From Tragulus kanchil (Eukaryota; Chordata; Mammalia; Artiodactyla; Tragulidae), in assembly GCA_022376925.1 (NCBI GenBank), contig JAIOJX010000006.1:55399658-55463657 (forward strand): 64,000 bases of DNA. Reading direction: 5' to 3'. The position numbers and the translations under genes were made by a program. Shown piece by piece: positions 1-10,884 of the stretch (position 1 is its first letter; each line of letters opens with the position of its first letter). The notes beneath the pieces were generated by a model, which was not told where the DNA came from, ran no database searches, and was given only the letters and a program-made list of their open reading frames with translations.

Positions 1-61
1 AGATTTGTCTCCAGATTAGATGATTCAGGATGAAAGTTGATTGCAGAGATAAGGATTAGAA

Positions 62-514
62 ATGCCATTCACTTATTCATCAAATGTTTATTGATCTTCT
101 CCAAGCACAAAGCTCTGTTCTAGGTATTGTGCATACCTAGGTACCTTGTTATAGTATTGTACCTATACTAAGGAACCAAACAGAACATAAAAATCTTACC
201 TTATGGAGCTTACATGTTGACAAGAGGAAAATGACATTAAATAAACTAATTACATAGAATGTTAGCTAGCGATAGTGCTGAGGGAAAAAATAAAGCATGG
301 AAAAGAGAATACATGTGGGAACTAAAATTACATCACTGAGAAACAGATGTATGTGTAAAATCCAGATGTGGGAGCAAGATGTGCACATATCAGGAGGAAG
401 ACCCTTCCAGGCAGCAGAAGAGCAGGTGGAAAGGTCCTGACGCTTGCTTGGTACGTTTAGGTATTAACCGGGGGAAGTGGGACTGTGGTAGAGTTGGCAA
501 GAAAGATGGAAGTA
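62..514 (-). mobile_element. L2 LINE 3' portion, antisense (copy at 1139-1591)
   Basis: Read on the + strand, the segment starts with the reverse complement of an L2 3' end (a run like TTCATCAAATGTTTATTGA followed by a decayed 'GTTCTAGGTATTG' block). It continues through 'TTATGGAGCTTACATG' and 'CCTTCCAGGCAG' phrases typical of antisense L2. It is interrupted at 515 by a mariner and resumes at 3166. Old and heavily diverged; the family call rests on remembered consensus phrases. Confidence 0.6.
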
Positions 515-592
515 TTAGGGTGGTGCAAATGTAATTGCAGTTTTGGACCATGAGTTTTAAATCATTATAGCTAGGCCCAAACACATCTTTAT

Positions 593-900
593 CATTACTA
601 TTTCTTAAATTTTGGCCTCTTTTATCATTTTTAAAAATTCATTTATTTTTATCCATCTTTATTCTTTGGCCTATGTGGGCCTCCCATTGCAGCAGCCTCT
701 CACCTTGCAGAGCATTGGCTCTGGGTGTACATGCTCCAGAGCACTGGTTTGTAATTGGACACACAAGTACAGCCCTCCACAGCACGTGGGATCTTCCAGG
801 GCTGCTCTGTGGCATGTGGGATCTTCCTGGGCCTGGGATTGAAGTGGTGCCCCTTGCACTGCAAGGTGGACTCTTTACCCAGTGGACCACCAGGGAAGCC
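593..900 (-). mobile_element. tRNA-derived ruminant SINE inserted in the mariner
   Basis: The SINE 5' end is on the right (minus-strand GGCTTCCCTGGTGGTCCACT) and its A-rich tail on the left. It is flanked by a perfect 16-bp target-site duplication, CCAAACACATCTTTAT, at 577-592 and 901-916. The internal 'GTGTCCAATTAC' and 'CAAAGAATAAAGATGGAT' blocks are shared with the other SINEs of this family in the window. It lacks the C-rich 3' box seen in younger copies. Confidence 0.9.
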
Positions 901-1669
901 CCAAACACATCTTTATTAATCAAAACAGGAACCATTACAATCAACACATTTTTGCCAATGAGAAATAAGTTTGCTTATTCCTATAGACTAAAAATCCATG
1001 CTTTGAGAGTCAATGGAACTCTTGGAAAGCATTTTCTGCCTCCTGTTGGTTCTGGAAGCACTTTCCCTGCAAAAAGTTGTTGAAATGCTTGAAGGAGTGG
1101 TAGTCTGGGAAGGTTGATTGCAGAGATAAGGATTAGAAATGCCATTCACTTATTCATCAAATGTTTATTGATCTTCTCCAAGCACAAAGCTCTGTTCTAG
1201 GTATTGTGCATACCTAGGTACCTTGTTATAGTATTGTACCTATACTAAGGAACCAAACAGAACATAAAAATCTTACCTTATGGAGCTTACATGTTGACAA
1301 GAGGAAAATGACATTAAATAAACTAATTACATAGAATGTTAGCTAGCGATAGTGCTGAGGGAAAAAATAAAGCATGGAAAAGAGAATACATGTGGGAACT
1401 AAAATTACATCACTGAGAAACAGATGTATGTGTAAAATCCAGATGTGGGAGCAAGATGTGCACATATCAGGAGGAAGACCCTTCCAGGCAGCAGAAGAGC
1501 AGGTGGAAAGGTCCTGACGCTTGCTTGGTACGTTTAGGTATTAACCGGGGGAAGTGGGACTGTGGTAGAGTTGGCAAGAAAGATGGAAGTATTAGGGTGG
1601 TGCAAATGTAATTGCAGTTTTGGACCATGAGTTTTAAATCATTATAGCTAGGCCCAAACACATCTTTAT

Positions 1670-1977
1670 CATTACTATTTCTTAAATTTTGGCCTCTTTT
1701 ATCATTTTTAAAAATTCATTTATTTTTATCCATCTTTATTCTTTGGCCTATGTGGGCCTCCCATTGCAGCAGCCTCTCACCTTGCAGAGCATTGGCTCTG
1801 GGTGTACATGCTCCAGAGCACTGGTTTGTAATTGGACACACAAGTACAGCCTCTCCACAGCACGTGGGATCTTCCAGGGCTGCTCTGTGGCATGTGGGAT
1901 CTTCCTGGGCCTGGGATTGAAGTGGTGCCCCTTGCACTGCAAGGTGGACTCTTTACCCAGTGGACCACCAGGGAAGC
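1670..1977 (-). mobile_element. Second copy of the 593-900 SINE
   Basis: Lies inside the second unit of duplication 1 with the same target-site duplication on both sides. It differs by a 1-bp insertion near 1850. It is not an independent insertion. Confidence 0.9.
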
Positions 1978-3165
1978 CCCAAACACATCTTTATTAATCA
2001 AAACAGGAACCATTACAATCAACACATTTTTGCCAATGAGAAATAAGTTTGCTTATTCCTATAGACTAAAAATCCATGCTTTGAGAGTCAATGGAACTCT
2101 TGGAAAGCATTTTCTGCCTCCTGTTGGTTCTGGAAGCATTTTCCCTGCAAAAAGTTGTTGAAATGCTTGAAGAAGTGGTAGTCGGTTGGCAAGAGGTCAG
2201 GTGAACATGGCGGTTGAGGAAAAACTGCATAGCCCAGTTTATTCAACTTTTGGAGAAGTATCAGATATGTGATGTATAGTCAGGCGTTGTAGTGAAGAAG
2301 AACTGAGCCTTTAGGTTGACGGGTGCTTGCTGCAGGCATTGCAGTTTTTGGTGCATCTCATTGATTTGCTGAGCATACTTCTCAGAAGTAATGGTTTTGC
2401 CGGCATTCAGAAAGCTGTAGTGGATCATTTGGGAAGCAGACCACCAAACAGTGACCTTTTGTTGGTGCAGGTTTGGGAAATGCTTTGGAGCTTCTTCTTG
2501 GTCCAGCTGCTGAGCTGGTCAGCGCCGGTTGTTATATAAAGTTCAATTTTCGTTTCATGCCACAATATGACAGAAATGGTTCATTGTTGTTGCGCAGATT
2601 AAGAGAAGACAACACTACAAATTGAGGATATTTTTGATTATCATACATCTCACGAGGTACCTACTTACCTGACTTTTTCATCTTACCAATATGCTTCATG
2701 CTGATGAGCATAGAATGGTCAATGTTGAGTTCTTGGGCAAATTCTTGTTCAGTGATCCTCTCAGAGACTGGTAGCTGTCAACTTCTGATAGCTAGCCACT
2801 ATGCGTCTTATCTTCAAGGGCCTCATCTCCTTTGCAGAACTTCTTGAACCACCACTTCACTGTGTGTTCATTAGTCATTCCTGGGCCAAATGCATTGTTG
2901 ATGTTGCAAGTTGTCTCCACTGCTTTACAACCCATTTTTGAACTCAAATAAGAAAATTGTTCAAATTTGCTTGTCTAACATCATTTCCCTAGTCTAAAAT
3001 AAATATAAAATATATAGCAAGTAATAAATGATTAGTAAAAAACATAAAGTGAAAAGTGTATATTATAATAGTGTATAACATAGCCACATTTATTTAAGAA
3101 TGTATTCCAATATCAAATAGGAAGTTTCAACAATGCAAATACAATTGCTTTTGCACAAGCCTAAT

Positions 3166-3717
3166 AGTTGAGATGAGAGAGGTGATGCTGGCTGATTATG
3201 ACCCGAGAAGCCACTGTCATTTTTGTTCAGAGAAAGATGGAAAACAGTGGGCTAATAATAACTGAACTAGGAATGGAAATGATCACTCTGACTGGCATAT
3301 AGAAAATGGGCTATTAAAAGGAAAGGTGGAATCAGGGAGAGCAGGTGGAATCAGTGACTGGTGTGAGAGATGATGATAGCTTGGACTGGAATGTTAACAG
3401 TAGAGATGCTAAAAAGTGGTCTGATTCTGGGTAGCTGGAAGGTAGAGAAATAAGTTTGAGGTGAAAATTGGGAACTCAATTTTGGATGTGTTAGGTTGAA
3501 AATACTTATTAGAAAGTCAAGTACAGGACAGACTAGGAAGTGGAACTTATGAGCCTGTGAGAAAGATGACTGGACTGAAGATCCAGATATGAGAGTTGTA
3601 GGCTTAGAGGTGATATTTAAAAGGAATCATCTAAGAAGGTGGTGTTGCCTAAAGGTGAGAAGAGGACTGAGTTCTGGAACTCCAGTGTTAAGAGGATGAA
3701 GAGAAAATGAGGAACCA
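3166..3717 (-). mobile_element. L2 LINE, antisense, reverse-transcriptase-side remnant
   Basis: Continuation of the L2 split by the mariner. The minus strand around 3440-3680 keeps decayed coding phrases of L2 ORF2, including a relic of the segment after the RT active site ('TCTGGATCTTCAGTCC'). Many stops and frameshifts. The family is inferred from position and phrase order. Confidence 0.55.
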
Positions 3718-3731
3718 AAATCCAAAAGAAC

Positions 3732-4286
3732 AACACTACAAATTGAGGATATTTTTGATTATCATACATCTCACAAGGTACCTACTTACCTGACTTTTTC
3801 ATCTTACCAATATGCTTCATGCTGATGAGCATAGAATGGTCAATGTTGAGTTCTTGGGCAAATTCTTGTTCAGTGATCCTCTCAGAGACTGGTAGCTGTC
3901 AACTTCTGATAGCTAGCCACTATCGTCTTATCTTCAAGGGCCTCATCTCCTTTGCAGAACTTCTTGAACCACCACTTCACTGTGTGTTCATTAGTCATTC
4001 CTGGGCCAAATGCATTGTTGATGTTGCAAGTTGTCTCCACTTCTTTACAACCCATTTTTGAACTCAAATAAGAAAATTGTTCAAATTTGCTTGTCTAACA
4101 TCATTTCCCTAGTCTAAAATAAATATAAAATATATAGCAAGTAATAAATGATTAGTAAAAAACATAAAGTGAAAAGTGTATATTATAATAGTGTATAACA
4201 TAGCCACATTTATTTAAGAATGTATTCCAATATCAAATAGGAAGTTTCAACAATGCAAATACAATTGCTTTTGCACAAGCCTAATA
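3732..4286 (-). mobile_element. Duplicated mariner right half with transposase N-terminal relic
   Basis: A 61-residue minus-strand frame at 3882-4067 keeps the mariner N-terminal helix-turn-helix pattern, including WWFKKFCKGDEALED. The right inverted repeat ends at about 4286. This is the copy made by duplication 2 and has no left end of its own. Confidence 0.85.
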
Positions 4287-4287
4287 G

Positions 4288-5105
4288 TTGAGATGAGAGA
4301 GGTGATGCTGGCTGATTATGACCCGAGAAGCCACTGTCATTTTTGTTCAGAGAAAGATGGAAAACAGTGGGCTAATAATAACTGAACTAGGAATGGAAAT
4401 GATCACTCTGACTGGCATATAGAAAATGGGCTATTAAAAGGAAAGGTGGAATCAGGGAGAGCAGGTGGAATCAGTGACTGGTGTGAGAGATGATGATAGC
4501 TTGGACTGGAATGTTAACAGTAGAGATGCTAAAAAGTGGTCTGATTCTGGGTAGCTGGAAGGTAGAGAAATAAGTTTGAGGTGAAAATTGGGAACTCAAT
4601 TTTGGATGTGTTAGGTTGAAAATACTTATTAGAAAGTCAAGTACAGGACAGACTAGGAAGTGGAACTTATGAGCCTGTGAGAAAGATGACTGGACTGAAG
4701 ATCCAGATATGAGAGTTGTAGGCTTAGAGGTGATATTTAAAAGGAATCATCTAAGAAGGTGGTGTTGCCTAAAGGTGAGAAGAGGACTGAGTTCTGGAAC
4801 TCTCCAGTGTTAAGAGGATGAAGAGAAAATGAGGAACCAGAAAAAGAAGACTAATAAAGAGAGACCATAAGATCCAAGCAAGAGTACTTATCTGAAAACC
4901 AAGATGAAGAGGAAAGTGTGTGAAAGAAGAGGAAGTAAGTATCTGTGTTGTATGTTACCATCAGGTGAATTAGACTGAGTGCTGATCACTGACCACAGTA
5001 GTTGTGACATAGGGGCCTTTGTACATGAAGTTGATTAACCATTTTCATAGAGAGGTGAGAACAAGAGTGAAGTGGCCTGAAGAGAAAATGATGGAAGAGG
5101 AATTG
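4288..5105 (-). mobile_element. L2 LINE, antisense fragment
   Basis: The first 550 bp duplicate 3166-3717. The rest (4840-5105) is GA-rich on the + strand like the neighbouring L2 remnants and has no usable frame. The right part is uncertain because it is highly diverged. Confidence 0.5.
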
Positions 5106-6258
5106 GGGGCAATGAATGTAAATTACTTTTTCAAATTTTTCTGTAGATAAGAGCAGAGAGAAATGAGTTAATAGTCACTGGTGAGGGAAATGAGATCAAT
5201 GTGGGTTTTTAATTTAAAGTTATAAGAGATAACAGCACATAGGTTATGGGAATGACCTGGTAGAGAACAAAAATTCACAGTGTAGAATGAGAGGAGGTTT
5301 GCTGGAGGGATATCCTTGAGTGGGCATCACGATGTGCTCCTAGAATTCGAGGAACAAATCTGGTCTTCACATATACATTTAGAAGCCATCAGCATAAAGA
5401 CAATACTTAAAGCTGAGAGGTTAGATGAGTCTACCAACGGGTGACTGAAGATAAAAGAAGTCAAATAACTAGTTAGAGGTGAGGGAGATGAGAAGGAACC
5501 AAAAGAAGGAGATTGAAAAGGAATAACAAGTAGAATGGTATGTGGCCATCACATGTATGGTGACCTGAGAGTGCAGAAAATATTCCTGGGAGAACGACAT
5601 GAGACCTTGTGTGAAATGCAGCTGATTGGTCAAGAATGATGAGGACCAAGGACTGTCTGTTACATTTAGCAATGTGGTCATTCACTGGTGACCTTGAACT
5701 GAGTGGTTTTGGAGTGGGGATGGTTGAATGGAGTGGATGAAAGTCTTATTATAGTCTCTTTAAGAAATAATAAGGGGAGAGAAGTTGAAGAAAGATAATG
5801 TACACTGCTTTCTTTGTTGTAAAGGAAAAGGGAGGAGAAAATAATTCAACAGGTGGTTTGTAAAGAAAGAAGGAAATAACTGAATGCTGGAGAGAAGTTA
5901 ACAATGATGTGGAAGCCCAAACTGCCCTAGTGATGTGTTTGAGTTGGTGGGTTTTTCACTTCATTTGTTGTCAAGGAACCAGGGTAGACTGTGTGGATCC
6001 AGCTGGGTGGTGATGGTTTGGGATTGCTATAGAATTATCTTCTGTTTGCTCTTCCATTATCAGTGGAAAAAGGAGATAGGAGATTGACTAGATGAGGGAA
6101 GTGGAGTATGCCTGCCAGACGTTAAGGACCTACTTGAAATCAGTGGTGCTTGTGAATTTAAAGTGGTATCCACCAAAACAGATGTGAGGTTTTCTCCTAC
6201 CACATACGGCTCTGTTTCTACAGGCGTGGAGAGATGGGAGCTTGTGTTTGAACAGGCT
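5106..6258 (-). mobile_element. L2 LINE RT-domain remnant, antisense (copy 6276-7428)
   Basis: The minus strand at 5473-5685 keeps a 70-residue frame (LILDQSAAFHTRSHVVLPGI) resembling the L2/CR1 RT segment around 'LDLSAAFDTVDH'. The second aspartate position is lost (H). An overlapping frame at 5469-5681 is its frameshift shadow. It repeats a part of L2 already present further left, so it probably belongs to a second L2 fragment. Confidence 0.6.
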
Positions 6259-7428
6259 GTTTTGTCTGAAAGCATGGGGCAATGAATGTAAATTACTTTT
6301 TCAAGTTTTTCTGTAGATAAGAGCAGAGAGAAATGAGTTAATAGTCACTGGTGAGGGAAATGAGATCAATGTGGGTTTTTAATTTAAAGTTATAAGAGAT
6401 AACAGCACATAGGTTATGGGAATGACCTGGTAGAGAACAAAAATTCACAGTGTAGAATGAGAGGAGGTTTGCTGGAGGGATATCCTTGAGTGGGCATCAC
6501 GATGTGCTCCTAGAATTCGAGGAACAAATCTGGTCTTCACATATACATTTAGAAGCCATCAGCATAAAGACAATACTTAAAGCTGAGAGGTTAGATGAGT
6601 CTACCAACGGGTGACTGAAGATAAAAGAAGTCAAATAACTAGTTAGAGGTGAGGGAGATGAGAAGGAACCAAAAGAAGGAGATTGAAAAGGAATAACAAG
6701 TAGAATGGTATGTGGCCATCACATGTATGGTGACCTGAGAGTGCAGAAAATATTCCTGGGAGAACGACATGAGACCTTGTGTGAAATGCAGCTGATTGGT
6801 CAAGAATGATGAGGACCAAGGACTGTCTGTTACATTTAGCAATGTGGTCATTCACTGGTGACCTTGAACTGAGTGGTTTTGGAGTGGGGATGGTTGAATG
6901 GAGTGGATGAAAGTCTTATTATAGTCTCTTTAAGAAATAATAAGGGGAGAGAAGTTGAAGAAAGATAATGTACACTGCTTTCTTTGTTGTGAAGGAAAAG
7001 GGAGGAGAAAATAATTCAACAGGTGGTTTGTAAAGAAAGAAGGAAATAACTGAATGCTGGAGAGAAGTTAACAATGATGTGGAAGCCCAAACTGCCCTAG
7101 TGATGTGTTTGAGTTGGTGGGTTTTTCACTTCATTTGTTGTCAAGGAACCAGGGTAGACTGTGTGGATCCAGCTGGGTGGTGATGGTTTGGGATTGCTAT
7201 AGAATTATCTTCTGTTTGCTCTTCCATTATCAGTGGAAAAAGGAGATAGGAGATTGACTAGATGAGGGAAGTGGAGTATGCCTGCCAGACGTTAAGGACC
7301 TACTTGAAATCAGTGGTGCTTGTGAATTTAAAGTGGTATCCACCAAAACAGATGTGAGGTTTTCTCCTACCACATACGGCTCTGTTTCTACAGGCGTGGA
7401 GAGATGGGAGCTTGTGTTTGAACAGGCT
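5106..7428. repeat. Tandem duplication 3 (copies 5106-6258 and 6276-7428)
   Basis: Constant offset of 1170 bp; I noticed only two substitutions. The 17 bp between copies look like a corrupted version of the true sequence after 7428: both end in GAAAGCATGG, but the first has lost bases. The first copy therefore seems to read on into real downstream sequence before the jump back. Confidence 0.97.
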
Positions 7429-7469
7429 TGTGCTTATGTGTGACAATGAAAGCATGGCAAAAGAGTTGA

Positions 7470-8516
7470 TGGTATACAGATAACCTACTGAAAGTGAGAA
7501 GACATTTGCCAATGATATGACCAATAATGGGTTAATATTCAATACATTGGATTGGCCAAAATGTTCATTTGCATTTTTCCATAATGTGCAACAGAAAACC
7601 CCGAATGAACTTCTTGGCCAACTCAATATATAAACAGCTCATATAAATCAACCTCAAAAAAAAAAAAAAACTGATTAAAAAATGGACAGAAGACCTCAAT
7701 AGACATTTTCCTAAAGAGAACATGCATACCCATGCCTGACAGGCACATGAAATGTTGTTCAACATCACTAATCATCCGAGAAGTGCAAATCAAAGCCACA
7801 GTGAGGTATTACCTCATACCTGTCAGAATGGATAGCATCAAACATACACGACAAATGTTAATGAGGATAATGGAGAAAAGGAAACCCTCATAAACCATTG
7901 GTGGGAATGTAAATTGGGGTAGCCACTGCAGTGGCAAACAGAACGGAGGTTTCTCAAAAACTAAAGAACTGCTGTATTACCCAGCAATTCCACTCCTGGG
8001 TATATATCCGGAAAAGAAAACACTAATGGGAAAAGATACCTGTACCCCATTGTTTATAGCAGCATTATATACAATAGCTGTTTTAAGGTATGGAAACAAC
8101 CAACAGAAAAATTAATAAAAAATACACATACACACACACAGAGGGCAGTACTACTCAGTGATAAAAAGAGTGAAACTTTACTATTTGCTGCAACATGGAT
8201 GGACCTAGAGGGTGTTATACTTAGTGAAATTAGTCAAATGTATGAAGACAAATACTCTTTAAATTATCACATATGTGTGTACTCTAAAAAATACAACAAA
8301 CCAGTGAATATAACAAAAGAAACAGACACGCGCATATAGAGGACAGACTAGTAGCTACCAGTAGGGAGAGCACAGAGGAAAGGGGTAATATAGTGGCTGG
8401 GGATTTAGCCATACAAATTATTATGTTTAAAACAAACCACAGGGTACAACACAGGGAACAGAGTCAGTATTTTATAAGGCTATAAATGAAGTATAACCTT
8501 TAAAAAATAAGTCACG
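7470..8516 (+). mobile_element. 5'-truncated L1, ORF2 C-terminal end and 3' part
   Basis: The order matches the end of L1 ORF2: 'GACCAATAATGGGTTAATAT', 'GGTGGGAATGTAAATTGG', 'CCCAGCAATTCCACTCCTGG', 'CTACTCAGTGATAAAAAGAG'. The flanking sequence CAAAAGAGTTGA at 7458-7469 recurs as AAAAAGAGTTGA near 10873-10884, suggesting a target-site duplication around the whole insertion. A MITE, a SINE and a BovB are nested inside. Confidence 0.85.
7545..7625. mobile_element. 80-bp palindromic mariner-type MITE
   Basis: A near-palindrome of about 81 bp, flanked by TA on each side, interrupts the L1. The left arm (TTGGATTGGCCAAAATGTTC) pairs with the right arm read in reverse (TTGAGTTGGCCAAGAAGTTC). The size and structure resemble internally deleted mariner MITEs. 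The inverted repeats differ from those of the mariner at 515-3164, so it is a different mariner lineage. Confidence 0.8.
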
Positions 8517-8880
8517 GGGGCTTCCCTGGTGGCTCAGTGGTAAAGAATCTGCCTGCCAGTGCAGGAGACACAGGTTTGATTCCTGATCCGAGAAGATCCC
8601 ACATGCTGTGCAGCAACTAAGCCCATGAGCTGCAACTATTGAGCCTGTGCTCTAGAGCCTCGGAGCTGCAACTGTTGAGCCCATGTGCCACAACTATTGA
8701 AGTCCATGTGCCCTAGAGCCCTGAGTTTCACAGTAAGAGAAGTCACAGCAACAAAAAGCCTGCTCACCTCAACTAGAGAGTAGCCCCCACTCCCTGCAAC
8801 TAGAGAAGAGCCTGCAGCAGCAGTGAAAACCCGGAATATTCATAAATAAATAAATAAAAGGAAAATAAAAAATTTTTAAA
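8517..8880 (+). mobile_element. Bov-tA/CHR-type SINE, long form
   Basis: Starts with GGCTTCCCTGGTGGCTCAGT and has a tRNA-like head. Several degenerate 'GAGCCTGTGCTCTAGAGCC'-type repeats follow, then a tail built of AAAT units. Flanking AAAAATAAGTCACG (left) and AAAAAGTAAATCACG (right) look like a slightly diverged target-site duplication inside L1. Copy at 9616-9979. Confidence 0.85.
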
Positions 8881-8892
8881 AAGTAAATCACG

Positions 8893-9104
8893 TGAATGTG
8901 GGCTGGATGAATGACAAGCTGGAATCAAGATTGCTGGGATAAATATCAATAACCTTGGCTATGCAGATGACACCATCCTGATGGCAGAAAACAAAGAGGA
9001 ACTAAAGAGCTTCTTGATAAAGGTGGAAGAGTCGAGTCAAAAAGCTGGCTTAAAGCTCAGCATTCAAAATATGAAGATCATGGCATCTGGTCCCATCACT
9101 TCAT
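8893..9104 (+). mobile_element. BovB LINE RT fragment (cut by junction 4)
   Basis: BovB reverse transcriptase around the active site: TATGCAGATGAC at 8960-8971 encodes YADD, followed by TILMAENKEELKSFL in frame. The element stops abruptly at the duplication junction; its continuation is at 9992-10828. Confidence 0.9.
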
Positions 9105-9615
9105 ATCCGGAAAAGAAAACACTAATGGGAAAAGATACCTGTACCCCATTGTTTATAGCAGCATTATATACAATAGCTGTTTTAAGGTATGGAAACAACC
9201 AACAGAAAAATTAATAAAAAATACACATACACACACACAGAGGGCAGTACTACTCAGTGATAAAAAGAGTGAAACTTTACTATTTGCTGCAACATGGATG
9301 GACCTAGAGGGTGTTATACTTAGTGAAATTAGTCAAATGTATGAAGACAAATACTCTTTAAATTATCACATATGTGTGTACTCTAAAAAATACAACAAAC
9401 CAGTGAATATAACAAAAGAAACAGACACGCGCATATAGAGGACAGACTAGTAGCTACCAGTAGGGAGAGCACAGAGGAAAGGGGTAATATAGTGGCTGGG
9501 GATTTAGCTATACAAATTATTATGTTTAAAACAAACCACAGGGTACAACACAGGGAACAGAGTCAGTATTTTATAAGGCTATAAATGAAGTATAACCTTT
9601 AAAAAATAAATCACG
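9104..9615 (+). mobile_element. Duplicated L1 ORF2 end
   Basis: Second copy of 8005-8516 made by duplication 4. It starts in the middle of ORF2, directly fused to BovB sequence, a boundary with no target-site duplication. Confidence 0.9.
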
Positions 9616-9979
9616 GGGGCTTCCCTGGTGGCTCAGTGGTAAAGAATCTGCCTGCCAGTGCAGGAGACACAGGTTTGATTCCTGATCCGAGAAGATCCCA
9701 CATGCTGTGCAGCAACTAAGCCCATGAGCTGCAACTATTGAGCCTGTGCTCTAGAGCCTCGGAGCTGCAACTGTTGAGCCCATGTGCCACAACTATTGAA
9801 GTCCATGTGCCCTAGAGCCCTGAGTTTCACAGTAAGAGAAGTCACAGCAACAAAAAGCCTGCTCACCTCAACTAGAGAGTAGCCCCCACTCCCTGCAACT
9901 AGAGAAGAGCCTGCAGCAGCAGTGAAAACCCGGAATATTCATAAATAAATAAATAAAAGGAAAATAAAAAATTTTTAAA
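9616..9979 (+). mobile_element. Second copy of the 8517-8880 SINE
   Basis: Same element and flanks 1099 bp downstream. It is not an independent insertion. Confidence 0.9.
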
Positions 9980-9991
9980 AAGTAAATCACG

Positions 9992-10828
9992 TGAATGTGG
10001 GCTGGATGAATGACAAGCTGGAATCAAGATTGCTGGGATAAATATCAATAACCTTGGCTATGCAGATGACACCATCCTGATGGCAGAAAACAAAGAGGAA
10101 CTAAAGAGCTTCTTGATAAAGGTGGAAGAGTCGAGTCAAAAAGCTGGCTTAAAGCTCAGCATTCAAAATATGAAGATCATGGCATCTGGTCCCATCACTT
10201 CATGACAAATAAATGGGGGGAGGGAATGGAAACAGTGACAGACTATTTTCTTGGACTCCAAAATCACTGTGGATGGTGACTGAAGCCACAAAATTAAAAG
10301 ACACTTGCTCTTTGGAAGAAAAGCCATGACAAATCTAGACAGCAGAGACATCAGTTTGCTGACAAAGGAGTGTATAGTCACAGCTATGCCTGTACATGAC
10401 TTTCCCAGTAGTCATGTATGGATGTGAGAGTTCAACTATAAAGAAGGGTGAGTGGTGAAAAATTGATGCTTTCAAACTGTAGTGTTGAAGAAGACTCTTG
10501 AGAGTCTCCTTGGACAGAAAGGAAATCAAATCAGTCAGTCCTTAGGAAAATCAACCTTGAATATTCATATGAGGGACCCATGCTGAAGCTCCAATACTTT
10601 AGCCAGCTGATGCAGAGAGCCAACTCATTGGAAAAGACCCTGATGTTGAGAAAGATGGAGGGCAAGAGGAGAAGGGGGCGACAGAGGATGAGACGGTTGG
10701 ATGGTAATATTGACTCAATGTACATGAGTTTGAGCAAACTCCAGGAGATAGTGAAGGACAGGGGAGCCTGCCATGCTGCCATTCATTGGTCACAAAGTCA
10801 GACACAACTAAGCAACTGAGCAATAAGA
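9992..10828 (+). mobile_element. BovB LINE, RT to 3' end, inactive
   Basis: Runs from the YADD region (about 10059) through the C-terminal part ('GTCATGTATGGATGTGAGAG', 'AAGAAGACTCTTGAGAGTC', 'GACGACAGAGGATGAGACGG' on the minus-strand complement or sense as read) to the typical 3' end 'CACAAAGTCAGACACAACTA'. A 79-residue frame at 10580-10819 is a remnant of the ORF2 C terminus. Frameshifts between pieces. It sits inside the L1 3' end, which resumes at 10829. Confidence 0.92.
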
Positions 10829-10872
10829 ATTTATATAATATTGTACATCAACTATGTTTCAATTAAAAAACA
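10829..10872 (+). mobile_element. L1 3' terminus resumed after BovB (copy 11949-11992)
   Basis: 'TTGTACATCAACTATGTTTC' and a following A-rich tail match the end of ruminant L1. It is followed by AAAAAGAGTTGA, the probable right target-site duplication paired with 7458-7469. Confidence 0.8.
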
Positions 10873-10884
10873 CAAAAAGAGTTG

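Larger units (their letters stand above)
36..2183. repeat. Tandem duplication 1 (copies 36-1105 and 1113-2183)
   Basis: Two direct copies with an offset of 1077-1078 bp and 7 bp between them. I see one 1-bp indel (near 772/1850) and two substitutions close to the right end. The copied segment holds the L2 3' end, the left end of a mariner and a SINE. Removing one copy restores a mariner of normal length, so the duplication is later than the mariner or artefactual. Confidence 0.97.
515..3164 (-). mobile_element. Tc1/mariner DNA transposon, inactive, split by a SINE and inflated by duplication 1
   Basis: The left terminal inverted repeat starts at 515 (TTAGGGTGGTGCAAATGTAA). The right one ends at 3164 and reads TTAGGCTTGTGCAAAAGCAA on the minus strand; both are flanked by TA. 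Between them the minus strand carries transposase relics in many frames, with the N-terminal part near 2700-2950. The span is 2,650 bp. Subtracting duplication 1 (1,078 bp), the SINE and its target-site copy (about 324 bp) gives about 1.25 kb, close to the usual mariner length of about 1.3 kb. Frameshifts and stops make it dead. Confidence 0.85.
2611..4839. repeat. Tandem duplication 2 (copies 2611-3717 and 3732-4839)
   Basis: Offset about 1121-1122 bp, with 14 bp between the copies. Differences are a few substitutions (for example near 2651/3774), a 1-bp deletion in the second copy near 3924 and a 2-bp insertion near 4802. The unit carries the right half of the mariner (transposase N terminus and right inverted repeat) plus flanking L2. 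Confidence 0.97.
8004..10203. repeat. Tandem duplication 4 (copies 8004-9104 and 9103-10203)
   Basis: Offset 1099 bp; the copies abut and share 2 bp (AT) at 9103-9104. The jump runs from BovB sequence straight back into the middle of L1 ORF2. Only scattered substitutions (for example at 8510/9609 and 8409/9508). Confidence 0.97.

Noticed and set aside
3882..4067. Possible domesticated mariner transposase gene
   Set aside because: Only the first about 60 residues remain in frame. The rest is broken by frameshifts and stops, and there is no fusion partner such as a SET domain.
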